Positions 32,811 through 43,910 of a stretch of DNA of 64,000 nucleotides are shown here, one piece after another; position 1 is the stretch's first letter; each line of letters begins with the position of its first letter. Below the pieces are notes generated by a model. That model was not told the origin of the DNA. It was given only the letters and a program-made list of their open reading frames with translations, and made no database searches. The stretch comes from Solanum dulcamara (taxonomy: Eukaryota; Streptophyta; Magnoliopsida; Solanales; Solanaceae): positions 28,581,097 to 28,645,096 of the forward strand of contig NC_077242.1 in NCBI RefSeq assembly GCF_947179165.1, read 5' to 3'. The position numbers were made by a program, and so were the translations under genes.

Positions 32811-34853
32811 AGAAAATAGCGTTATAAACTTATTTGTTGTTTTGTTGAGATTTATGGATTAAGGGTTTTTAGGTGGATTAAATGAATGAAATTAGCTGAG
32901 TTATGATGTATAATAATTTTTGATATTATTTTTGATGTTGTTGATGAGTTGTTGTTTCTGAATTTGGATGAATAAAGTGTATGAAGATATCGTATACAAA
33001 GCATATACCGTACTATTTTGTGACGATATTTTAGAGCTGTTTGGTATGATATTTGTGGCTATTTTGCGATGATATTTTGGAAAATGTTTTGTAGTTGTTA
33101 TAAACTATTTTTTGGGCTGAAATATCAGGGAATTGGCTGTAGTTGTTGTTATTTTTATACTATGGATACGCAAAAATAAATAGTGTATACAAGCATTGAC
33201 ATCTGAATGTATATTGGGCTGTTTTGGAAGTAACTTAAGGATGGATTTAATTCTAGTTTGATATAAAATTGTTGGTATTTTTGTTGTTGATATTTTAATT
33301 GGTGTTTGACTAAATTGGAATTTCAAGGATTATTAAGTTTGCAGGACAAATATTGCCCGATTTTTGTTAAGTTTCATTCGTACTTGGATTAGTTAGTAAA
33401 TGGTGTGGATATATAATTGTGGCCTATGTCATCTTAATTTTAGACCCACGAGCTCAAGAAGTAGACGTTGGACATTTAGATAGAGTTCAAGGTATGTAAA
33501 TCTACCTTTCTTTCTTTACGCATGAGGCATATGGAACAAATGGACGACGAATGTATAAATTGCAAAGAAGCTCCCATTCTTAGAGACACTAGGATGGCTA
33601 ATATTCTTGATTCCCAGAACTTATATCATTATGTCTTGATACATGTATATGATTCCAGCCATCCTATTTTGGCATAATTCATATTTTGGTATAATTCATA
33701 TTTTGGCATAATTCATATTTTGGTATAATTCATATTTTGGTATAATTTATAATGACATTTGAAGGGTACTTGAGATGACTACGGTCTTGATTTTCAAATA
33801 ATGATTTATTTTGATTATTCTATTGAATCTCAGAGGATAATCTAATTGTATATGATTGCTCGTGATATTCCACTCGTGCATACTGTTATTGTATTATTCA
33901 CCGAGTTTTGGCCCGGGTATGTTGTCATGTACAGTGTCACTACATTATTCACTGAGTCCCTCACTGGAGGGTCGGGTACGTGATATGATAATACGATATT
34001 ATGATGATATGATTATGACACCTAATCCCATGATGGGCCGGGTACGGTATACGTGTACACAACTTTATTCACTGAGTCCCTTACTAGAGGGCCAAGTATG
34101 GTATATGATGATATGATTATGGCACCGAGTCCCATAATGGGTCGGGTATGGTATATGTTAATGATATGCATGATTTTGTTTCGTAAGGCACAGGTACAGT
34201 GATTCCTTGATTATCATACTTGTCTCTTGGAGTCCCTACTTCAGTTATGATCTTTCTTAATATATTTCTTGCTTTATTTACTCAGTACATATTTCGTACT
34301 GACCCCCTTTCTTTAGGGGGCTGCATTTCATGCCTGCAGGTACAGATACTTGGTTTGGTAGCCCTCCATTCTAGGACTTCTGCTGAGCTGTTTGGAGTGC
34401 TCCATTGTTCCGGAGCCTAAGTTATTTTGGTATTGATATTTTGATGTAAACTTATCTATGTATATCCAAGGGTACAGCGGGGCCCTGTTCCGTTATGTTT
34501 CGCTATGATATTCTTAGAGGTCTGTACATACATACCTGTGGGTTGCATATATAAGTTTTGCTCGGGTGTTTCTATATGATTTGATATAGATATCTCCGTA
34601 TATAATAGAAGCCTTGTCGTCTTACGTAATGTATTGGTAACATAATGGTAGCCTTGTCGTCTTGTGTATTATATGATAATTTGGTTAACTGTGACTCCTC
34701 AAGAGATAGATTCATGATATGTGTCATTGTAAATCCTTAATGGCTTATTAAGCTTCCTATAGTTCTTGGTTTCAGTCTGACAATATGTAACAGGTATGTG
34801 TACAAGTGTCCATCTCGGGCACTAATCACGGCCTATGGGGTTGGGTCGTGATA
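32811..34853 (+). mobile_element. Solo LTR A1, right part
   Basis: Continuation of the LTR begun at 16123, ending GGGTCGTGATA (terminal CA mutated to TA) at 34853 and followed by TSD ATTGT (34854-34858). It holds a 5 x 17-bp array (33666-33750), a 120-bp duplication (about 33910-34160) with small hairpins such as 'gtcccatgatgggc', and the shared palindromic block 'actcagtacatatttcgta' (34279-34305). Nothing appears to code. Confidence 0.75.
33666..33750 (+). repeat. 5 x 17-bp minisatellite in LTR A1
   Basis: Five head-to-tail copies of ATTTTGG(C/T)ATAATTCAT, the last with one substitution. Confidence 0.9.
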
Positions 34854-34858
34854 ATTGT

Positions 34859-35136
34859 ATGGAGTCCCTTTATCCATTATTTTAGACAGAGGTACTCAAT
34901 TCACTTCTCAGTTTTGGAAGTCGTTTTAGAAAGGTCTTAGTGCTCAGGTTTAAGCTCATCATATCTTTTCATCCGCAAATAGATGGTTAGTATAAATGAA
35001 ACACTCAAACCTTGGAGGATACTTTGAGAGCTTATATGATCGACATTAAGGGTAATTAGGATAATCATTTACCTTTGATTGAGTTTGCTTGTCACAAAAG
35101 CTACCACTCCAACATTCAGATAGCTCTATTTGAGGC
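34859..35136 (+). pseudogene. pol: E3 integrase core, middle fragment
   Basis: Resumes the E3 integrase after A1: peptides YGVPLSIIL, DRGTQFTSQFWKSF (second catalytic Asp), then degraded sequence through ESALI-type region to the PFE(V/A)LYG block, where it is cut at 35136 by solo LTR B1. Stops and frame changes occur near 34927. Confidence 0.8.
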
Positions 35137-36855
35137 TGTATTGACCTCCAAGGTTATTTTTGTACTTTTGAATATTTTTACCATTCTACCCCTCTCTCCC
35201 TCGTAGCTTCTTTATATCCCTTGTGTGATTTGGGATGGGTGGCACTCTCCTTGAGGTGGTTGGGTGACCTTGGTGCGAGTTTTTCTCTTTTCAGATGTTT
35301 AAAGTGAAAAGAGTTGACTTTAGTCAACATATGGAGATTCAGTCGTCGTATGGAAATTCAAACAGTTTAATCAACTCCGAAAGGTCTATTTTGGTCTAGA
35401 AAGGAAGTTGGCTCAGGTTTTAAAGTCTTCATTTTTAGTTTGTGTGATTTTTTTCGTTTTAACTTTAAAGTTTTGGCATAGTTTTACTTTGGTCAATATT
35501 TTGGGTAAACGCACTCGGATGAAAATTATGTCGGTATGGTTAGCTCTAGAACGCTGAGCTTGTTCGACCTTTGGTTTGATTCCCAAGGTGCTTGCAATGA
35601 ATTTTTGTCCTTTTGGGTGCTATAAGTATTTTCTATATAAGTGTTGACTTTGGTTAACATTCTAATGAGACGGACTTCGTTAGTTATTTCATCGATTCTA
35701 TTGAGTTTGAAATGTCATTTTCAATAGGGTATCATGGTTTGTTTGCATCAATGGGGTTCTGAATGAGTTTTGAGCTCCCATCGAGGAACTTTTTCCCCTT
35801 AGTGAGCTGCTGGTGTTCAGCTGCTGGTGCAACTAAACTTTCTTCTCCATCCTCAGCGTTTGCATGAGGAGCTCCGCATTCGCGGAGTTCACTGGGTCAT
35901 TTACCTGCATTCGCAGAGCTAGCCTTCATATTCGCGAAGGCCAAAATGGCTGGCATCAGTGAGGTTAAAGACCCGTTTTCATCCTTCCCAATTTCATTTC
36001 CAACATATACACAACTCAATTTTGGGAGCAGGAGCTTCTTTGGGTAAAATTTGATAATTCTTATTCCATTGCATTGGAAACTCTTACGGGGACATTCCAA
36101 AACCCTTCCTCATCCTAAATCCTAATAAGTCCCGCATAGTTTCATCATTTTCTTCCATTTTTTACCATCTTAGAGCTTGAATATTGTGGGGATTATTTGA
36201 GCCTTTTTGGTGCTCGAATTGTGCCCATTTTGGGGGCACAAGTTCCTTACGCTATTTGGGACCTTGTGACGGAGTTGGTTTATCAATTTCGTTCACAGGT
36301 TCCAATGTTGAATTTTGAACCAATTTTGATTTTATTTTTAATTGTGGTAAAATGGGTATCGTTGGCTTTGTTTTGATGGTGTTTTAATTTTGTTCTCACT
36401 TCTGCATCTTTTGATACAGCTCCCAGTTTGAGTCACCCACGGCGAGCTCCTGATCATCTATAGCTATGCCAGATCTGGATAGTGGTAAGCTCGCGGCATT
36501 CAAAGATTTGCTACTTTTTTTGTTTTGTACTGACCTACATTTGTATTTTTAGATAGTTAGTTTTGTATTGTATATATATTGTTAGCTTTTGTACTTATCA
36601 GCTCCTGTATAGGTGACACCAGGTCCGGGGATTGGACATCATTTCTTCATTTCAATCACTTTCGGGCCTTTTTATATCGTACTTACATATCTATACCATG
36701 GCTCGATCTCTTTGTTATATTATTTTTGCTTCTACCCTCTTATGTTATTACTTATTTATTAAATTGATGTCCGACTTCCGCATTGTAGGTTGGGTTTGGG
36801 TTGCCTACCAGGGGTATTGGTAGGCACCATCATGGCCCAAGTTTGGGTCGTGACA
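35137..36855 (+). mobile_element. Solo LTR B1 (Gypsy)
   Basis: A 1719-bp insert starting TGTATTGACCTCC and ending GGGTCGTGACA, without internal domains, PBS or PPT. It sits in the E3 codons for the integrase block PFE-LYGRR. Flanking 5-mers GAGGC (left) and TAGGT (right) fit a decayed GAGGT duplication. No coding region is supported; the 60-75-codon stretches at 36579-36823 have no motif. Confidence 0.65.
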
Positions 36856-37622
36856 TAGGTGCTCTATGGTAGGAGGTGTAGGTCTCCTATAGAGTTGTTT
36901 GAAGTTGGAGAAATGGCTTCCAAAGGGCTTGGGTCAATTCATGAGTCTGTGAATAAAGTTTGACTTATTAGATGTAGGTTAAGAATGGCTAAGAGTCGAT
37001 AAAAATCTTACGTAGATGTGAGGAGAAGAGAGGTTGAGTTTGTTGATGGTGATTAGGTATATCTAAAGATTTTGCCCATGAAGGGCTGATGAGGTTTGGT
37101 AATAAAGGAAAGTCTATTCCCCATTATGTAGGTCCTTACCATATTGTGAGGCATTTCGGTAATATGGCCTATGAGTTGGATTACCCCGCAGAGCTAGCAC
37201 CAGCCCATCTAGTATTTCATATGTCCTTATTGAAGAAGTGCATTGGTGATCCGACTTCAGTTGTGCCTTTAGATAATGTTGATGTGAAGGATAGTCTCTC
37301 TTACGAATAGGTCCCTGTTGAGATTCTTGACCGTCAGGTTCATTAATTAAGAAATAAGGAAGTCGCTTCAGTAAAAGTCCTTTGGAGGAATCAATTAGTT
37401 GAGGGGTCTACTTTGCAAGAAAAAATATATATGATGGTCAAGTTCTCCCACCTCTTTCCTTCCAGTTTAGTTTCAGCGAGGGGTAATAGCCCATTTATAG
37501 TACTCTATTCAGATTCGTACCTTTCAATTTTTCCCATGTCTAAGTATAAATGCATCATAAAATCAGATCCGTCTTCATGTATCAGTTTGGAGTCAGTCAC
37601 TCCATCAATTTTTAGTATTTAG
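36856..37622 (+). pseudogene. pol: E3 integrase end and chromodomain
   Basis: Begins with the LYGRRCRSPIELFEVGE block, then the GPY/F region (37089-37310: MRFGNKGKSIPHYVGPYHIV, HPVFHMSLLKK-like), and the chromodomain start (ILDRQVH, stop, LRNKEVASVKVLWRNQLVE). It loses similarity in the C-terminus. The chromodomain with the VRxLRxKEVASVKVLWRNQ motif places E3, like E1, E4 and E5, in the chromovirus (Tekay/Del-like) branch. Confidence 0.8.
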
Positions 37623-37696
37623 TATTCAGCTTTGGGATTGAAGACCTTTCCCTACTCTTTTCATCTTAGTTAGACTCCATTTGAGGATGAATGTAC

Positions 37697-37709
37697 CCAA
37701 GGGGGATAT
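37697..37709 (+). other. E3 polypurine tract
   Basis: A purine-rich run 'aagggggatat' immediately precedes TGTAACACCC of the 3' LTR. It is preceded by 'catttgaggatgaatgt', the usual sequence before the PPT in this group (E4 has 'attcgaggacgaatg'). Confidence 0.85.
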
Positions 37710-39585
37710 TGTAACACCCAAAAGTTATAAAGTCAATATTAAACCTTGAAAGTTCAGAAAATTAAAGTCTGCATATTTTTGGAATTTATGAGCAGTATCA
37801 ACAGACCATAAATGAAACCACGGGCGTAGATAAAGCTCGTAGATGAACTTCAGAAATAGGAAAAGTTGGTATGAATTTTTATGAGTCAAGTTTATACTTT
37901 GTAAACCCTTTTATGGGTCATAGACCTGAGTCTTAGATCAACTTCAGAGACATGTAATTTCATCTGAATGGGACGGGCTAAGTCTATGGGTCGTAAACCC
38001 ATTTACAGATCGTAGATTAGGCTCGTAAAGCAAGTCCTAAAAAAGATTTTCCTATGAGAACTATAGATGGCTTTTACGGATCTTAAAGTGAACCACAAAC
38101 TATGGTTGGGTCTCGTGGTGTGAACTTCAGAAACTCAAATTTTATTCTAATTTCTATAAACGGGGATTTATGTTTCATAAATGGAACTATGGACCATAGA
38201 TAGCCTCGTAGAACCTGTCAAACTCAGTTTTCAATTAGGGTTATTTTGGTCTTTTGTCACTATTTTAATCCCTAAATTATATCAGTTTAACCTATTCTAA
38301 GTGGGATTAAAGGAGATTAGTCAATAAAAACCCTCCATTTTCATGCATAACCCACAAATTCAGAATTATTACTATCAAGATTTCTTTCAAGCAACGAACC
38401 ATAGCTCAAGTCTCTCATCCAAGAATTCAAGCCAGTATCTTCATTCTAGGTAAGTGGAATTACATCAATGGGTATCTTTTCACCTATTGAGTCCCAAAGA
38501 AACCCCTGCTTTTCAATTTATGATTTCTACAAAACCTAGGGTTTTATAATTACATGAATTTTCAATGAAATTCTGTTCTTCTTCATGAATAGCCTTTGTT
38601 AGCATATTTTTACTTATAATTATGCACTTTAAATAGAATTTTAATAAACTATCAGAATATAACATATTTTTGTCTCACACTTATGTTCTTTCATATGCAT
38701 ATTTCAGATTATCAAATTTCATGATTTAAGATGCTTTGGATAAAGTGTCTCCCAAATATTATCAGTTTTACTAAAATGCATGAGCTACTCAGTTATTATC
38801 AATTTATCATCATGTGTCAGTATTATCAGACTATTATGTCTTTTGTTAATTGCATGTTTTCATTGGGATTTTTACTTAGCACCGAGCTGACGTAGAGATG
38901 AAGGTTCACCCATTAGTTGAGGACTGAGACCTTTAGTAGCAATTCTGATATTCCAGAACTACGTGCCAGCTTAAGATCATAAGGATCACCCGTTAGTTGA
39001 GGATTGGTTCCTTAGTTTTTAACAGACATTAGCTTAGATGTACCACATTAGCTCAGATCAAACTTTATACCCTAGAAAGGTATATTGGGCCTTTTTTATG
39101 GAGATTATACATCAAACTTGATGTAGTAGCATACATAGTTATATATCGGTTTATAGTATCTCCCACAGTTCAGTGTCAATTGTTGCTTGACCTTGTATTC
39201 ATTTATTTAGACTTTCAGTATGTTTTTAGTTGCACGTTTACTACTTGGTCCTTGCATCATTTCATGTTATTCAGTATAGTGCTTCAGATTCAGCTATTAT
39301 ATTTATCATGCATATCCTACATACTCAATATATTGAAAGTACTAACTGCATACTTTCTGCGTATATTATTTAATAATATAGGTTCGGACATTCAGCATTT
39401 AGGTCGCGGTTAGTACGACTCTCGATTAGCATAGTAGCACTTTTGGTGAGTCTTTATCAATAGAGGACAACCTCTATAGTTGTTTCAGTACTATGACATG
39501 TCATGTTTGATGAGTTTAAGGTATATATAATTTAATTACTATTAGTATTTTTTTGCATTAGCTATTCATAATATATTATTTGACA
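37710..39585 (+). mobile_element. E3 3' LTR, right end unclear
   Basis: Starts TGTAACACCC right after the PPT. It contains the LTR signature 'cttagcaccgag' (about 38876), the palindromic block near 39321-39352 and the 'ggtgagtc' block at 39444. In E1 and E2 the LTR continues ~330 bp past 'ggtgagtc' to a CGTGACA end; here that end is absent and sequence identity fades by about 39560. The LTR is therefore truncated, perhaps by the CACTA remnant. No coding region seen. Confidence 0.65.
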
Positions 39586-39784
39586 CTACTCACTTCATTT
39601 GCGGACATTGTGTACTTGGATTCTAAATTACAATCAGAAAATTTCCACAACTTTCGAGAAGAAAGTCAATGTCAAAATATTCAACTAGTTTAGGAATACA
39701 CGAAGAAAGAAAAAGAAGCCTAATTGAATTCTACCTCATATTTATGAGGAACTTCTGACTAATTTGAGAATTTAAAATTTAAAC

Positions 39785-40408
39785 CTAAGTATGAAGAAGC
39801 TAAGAAGGACAGGAGAGAAGGAAAAGATAGGTCATTGCACACTAGGGGTACAAAGAGCGAAAGGTCTATATCTAGAAATTGGTAAGTGATATTTTTTACT
39901 TTATATGTTTAAAGTTAATTTAAAATAAAAAGAGTGACTTTGATTACATTTTCTTTGGATGCCAAAAATTTGAGGCATACATCAACTCAAAATGAGTTTG
40001 TTTAGGCTACACATTTAAAAATAAAAGAAGAATGAGATAGATATGGATGCATGGGTCGAGGCTAAGGCTCAATAAGGCTATATAAGTTTTAAATACTTTA
40101 ATACAAAGTAATAATATGACTCTTCATAAATATAGTAACTTTTATCTTTATTTATGCAGACTATTTATCAACGACGCTTGTCGGAGTACAATCAGACTCA
40201 ACAAGACCTAGATGAGCCAACCCAACCTTCAATGGATGTGGCAAATAAAATGTGGACTTTATATGCAGTGAGGGAGGGTCTAAAGGAGAGAGTCTATGGC
40301 CTAGGCTTTAGGAATTCAATACAAGATTCAATTAGTAGTGGATGGTGTTGGCACTCATGGCAGACCGAGATAGTTGAAATTGTTCAAATTGTTACTACAA
40401 CACAATAA
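39785..40408 (+). pseudogene. Plant transposase fragment (En/Spm-type)
   Basis: Two exons seem visible. Exon 1 ends GKDRSLHTRGTKSERSIS near 39890, resembling the SLHTxGxKS motif of plant En/Spm 'transposase_24' proteins. A GT-AG intron of 268 bp (39892-40159, GTAAGTG...TTTATGCAG) follows. Exon 2 reads YQRRLSEYNQTQQDLDEPTQ, then RVYGLGFRNS, the VYGLG motif of that family, and stops at 40408. The N-terminus and catalytic part are missing. Family assignment is from motif recall. Confidence 0.5.
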
Positions 40409-40681
40409 CTCAATAAACATACTCATACATTGGCAGAGGCTAAGGCCAAATAGATTGCTCAAAATAGCACCATGTGTAGTCCGTCGAGGCACCGAAGGCA
40501 CACGAGAATAGCCAGATTGGAAGAGCCTCGTGTGGTGTACCACGTTCTCTCACCTAACTTGATGAAGATGATTCATAAGACAATACTAGTAGTGAGTGGA
40601 GTATGTAGACAGTACCCCTTAAGATTCTTGTTATATTTGAACTTTTTTTTGTTATATTTGAACATTATTTTGAAACATTGT

Positions 40682-40700
40682 CTATATATATATATATATG
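40682..40700. repeat. TA microsatellite
   Basis: An uninterrupted 'tatatatatatatata' run within the CACTA remnant, just left of the duplicated segment that starts at 40724. Confidence 0.8.
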
Positions 40701-41338
40701 AAGTTTTTGAATTTTGGTAGATTTTGTGGATCTTTTTGGTGGACCTTTTATATTAAAATAGTTTTATTAGATATTAAGTATGTTGTTGATGTTGTAGCTC
40801 ATTTTGAATTGATTTGACAGCAAATAGTGTTGGTTAATAGTTGTATATCAAATTGCATTTTATTTTGACAAGTGAAAGCAGAAATTACAGGTTTCTACAT
40901 CTGATTAATTTTTTCAGAAAATCAACAGACAAGGTTGATTTGTCTATCATTTTTTTGGGAAAAACAACATGAAGAAACCCCTAGATAAACGACATGGTCC
41001 ATACGTTTGTTCTAGAAAATAAAGAACAAACCGATAGACAAAATGGATTGCTTAGGTTTCTTTATCTTACAGTTTTCCATAAAACTAATGGATAGACCAA
41101 TCATGTCCATTAACTTTGCTTTTTCATGTCAGGTGATGATTAAAAAATAAAAATAGAGTAAAAACTAAAGATGACGAACAAGATTGGGATAAAATGACAT
41201 CATCCATTGGTATCAACAAGTGATGAGCCAAAAATTGTTGAGTGTAAGTGCATCAATTTTCACCTAGATTTGTTCAATTAACCAATGGACAGTGTTGATT
41301 TTAGTCCTCAATTTTAGGTATTTTTTAGTAGTGTATTT

Positions 41339-41546
41339 CTCTCTCACCTGAATCCACTCGCTCTCACTCTCCATTTGTTTTTGCTTCTCTCACTCAGTCG
41401 CTCCCTCTTCTCTTCCTCTCTCGGTTCTCTCTCCATCTCTCACCCCCCCTCTTTCTCTGTATTTTTTTATTTCACTATATTACACTCCATAGTAGAGAAG
41501 TACAATTCATTCACATCACTTCTCTCTCCCAATCTCGCTCGCCTCT
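41339..41546 (+). other. CT-rich tract left of E4
   Basis: Pyrimidine-rich sequence (repeated 'ctctctc', 'cactcgctctcac') up to the E4 insertion site, ending in the TSD CCTCT (41542-41546). A second copy is at 50894-51101. No coding potential. The original continuation is found after LTR C at 62129 ('cctctctcctcttgc'). Confidence 0.7.
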
Positions 41547-43693
41547 TGTAACAACCCCTAAAATATTGTTTATCGGTATTTCAATTCCCGACGAAAATAA
41601 TACAGCCTCTGTAATTTGGGCATAACTTTTCATAGGTTGGTCCAAATTAGGTGATTCAAATTTCTGGATAACCAAAACATCCTTACCTACAACTTTAATG
41701 GGGAACATATCTTAATATTCAGAGTATAATTAGGTCAAATAAATTAATCTTTGCAAGATATAGTACTGTGACGGAATTGAGTATTTATAGAAGAAAATTC
41801 ATATCTCACTATAGGTTGCTCCAAATTGGTTGATTCTTGAACGATATGAAACTATACTTCCATATATACAATTCTTATGAAGACACCAAATCCTAATAAG
41901 GAATTAATCTTAATCAAACGCAGCTCCGAAAAAGAGTATTCTGTTAAAAAGAACTCATCTTACCTACCATGGAAAGATCTAGATACATTTGACATCACTC
42001 ATGACATAAATTGTCCTCCATTTAACATCATCCATGACATCAATATATTCCATTAAATTTTCAGATTTTTCTTTATAATTATTTTATTTATTGTTAGGTC
42101 CCTCTTTCCCATCTATAAATACCCACCTTATTTTCTCATTTTATTCATCAAGCTTTCTTAAGCAACTCTTCTCTCTATATACTTCTTCTCAAATATAGTT
42201 TTAGTTTTAGTAGTATAAAAATACTACTCCGGTGATTCTTATACTCCGGGTAGTACACAAAATGCTCCGGCGAGAAGAAAAGGCTAGGGGTCCAAAAGTA
42301 TTCTAATTCAGAGTAAAGTTTCGGATTTAAGGTATGTAAGGCTTTCATAGCATTGGATTGAGTTCATTCATGCGTCCAATATTTAAATTCATTATAATTG
42401 AGTTATATTTGAGTTTTATCCAAATCTTGAATTCTAAATGAATTAATTCTTCTTCTATTGAGTTTGATATATTTATGCATTAATATTATTGTTGTTATCT
42501 CTCATATTATTGGAATTATTGTTCATGGCTACTTTCCCATGAATCCTAATTGATTTGATGTTCATGAATATTTTTACATATTTTTTTGAGTAAAGATGTG
42601 GCTTTTTTATTATTTTCATTGATAAAAAGAAAGTTATATGAATTAATACTATATATGTATTTTATTGAGTTTTGAAAGAGCAAAAGAGTTGAGTTTGAAT
42701 GAATTTGAGCAAATGATATTTTGAGCAAGATGTTTTGATGAGATGTAAATGATATTTTTAGAAGTATAATGATTGATGAACATGAAATGAGATGAGTTTG
42801 ATGATTTAAATTAAAGTCCAATGAGACTAGATGATGAGTTTAATATGAGCACATATTTTGGGAGTAGTATTGAGCACCGAGTTGGGTAAGAGTTTAATTG
42901 ACTCAAACCCCAGAACTACGTAGCCAGCGTAGGATGGAGGCTATGCCTCTTAAGTCCCAAAAAGAGGACTTTGATGAGTGGATCCAAGACGGTGATGTCC
43001 TTTACCCTGACAAGGTATTGGATGGATGTGGCAACGACATCGCTTTGTTGTATCATCGCTAGCTCATAAGTGATGGTTGTCGGTTAGAGAAACTCCCAAC
43101 TGAGTAAGCATTGCTTATTACTATTATTTTTATATTTTAAACTTGCATTACATATTGATGTTGAGATAATGTTGAGTTTTGAGCTGAGTTTTCTCGAGAG
43201 GAGTTTATTGATATATGTCCTTACCTTCCTGCCATTTTACATACTCATACATTCCACGTACTGACGTCATTCTACCTGCATCATTTTATGATGCAGATAC
43301 AGGTGTTAGAGATCCTCAACAAGCATTTCGTTGAAGATCATTATTTTTCAGCTATTTGGTGAGTCCTTCTTGTATTCGGAGGAACTCTTTATCCTTTAAT
43401 TATTGTTGAGTATTATATTTCTTTTAAGGTAGCCATGGACATGTCATTGGCACCATCTAAGAGTATTAGAGGCTTCATAGACAGAGTTTGATGATGTAAT
43501 ACGAGTAGTTCTCCTTAGAAACTACTTCTTCTAAGAATTATCTATTTTTCCTTTGATTATCACAAGCCCACATTAGTATTCTTAAGTCTTCCGCTGATGA
43601 ACAAATGAGTAATGAGACCAAGTGATTCTCTCGAAAGCCAGAGATGGTTTCTGAGTGCCGGCCACGCCTAGGGTACTCTCTCGGGGCGTGACA
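41547..43693 (+). mobile_element. E4 5' LTR (LTR A)
   Basis: 2147 bp, starts TGTAACAACCCC, ends GGGGCGTGACA, preceded by TSD CCTCT and followed by a PBS. 'tctataaataccc' near 42113, a TATA-like box, probably sets transcription start, followed by a T/C-rich leader. It carries the 'gagcaccgagttggg' signature (about 42872) and the palindromic block at 43241-43270. Open stretches on either strand lack motifs. Confidence 0.9.
42113..42121 (+). promoter_or_regulatory. TATA-like box in E4 LTR
   Basis: 'ctataaata' is present in all three copies (42113; B near 49344; C near 51668) in an otherwise plausible U3 promoter position followed by pyrimidine-rich sequence. Function is inferred from position only. 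Confidence 0.45.
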
Positions 43694-43697
43694 AACT

Positions 43698-43709
43698 TGG
43701 TATCAGAGG
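43698..43709 (+). other. E4 primer-binding site
   Basis: TGGTATCAGAGG, initiator-Met tRNA type with the last base changed from C to G, lies 4 nt after the LTR. Confidence 0.85.
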
Positions 43710-43910
43710 ACAAAGTTCAAGAGTCCTAGGGTGTCTATGAAGCCATGTCTAGTAGAGTCTTGTTTATGGGTGTATAGTGCACCACACTTATAATCAGGAA
43801 GTTATAGGACATTAAGAATTATTTCACTTCTTTCATAATCTGAGTTCGTGCGATAGAGTTTAACTCTATAAAAGCTTTCTTTCTAATTTGTGCGTTTACA
43901 CATTTTAGAC

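Larger units (their letters stand above)
39586..41338 (+). mobile_element. CACTA (En/Spm) transposon remnant
   Basis: The right end looks like a CACTA terminus: minus strand CACTACTAAAAAATACC starting at 41338, with subterminal repeats over 40850-41330 ('aaaatcaacagacaagg', 'gacaaaatggattgc', 'ccattggt'). It carries a transposase-associated gene fragment. The left boundary at 'cactactcacttc' (39586) is a guess; it shares only 8 bp with the right end. The right ~615 bp were duplicated at 50279-50893. Confidence 0.45.

Noticed and set aside
16823..32830. Target-site duplication of L2
   Set aside because: Only a short 'cagatt' is shared near the poly(T) and the 5' end; too short and offset to claim.
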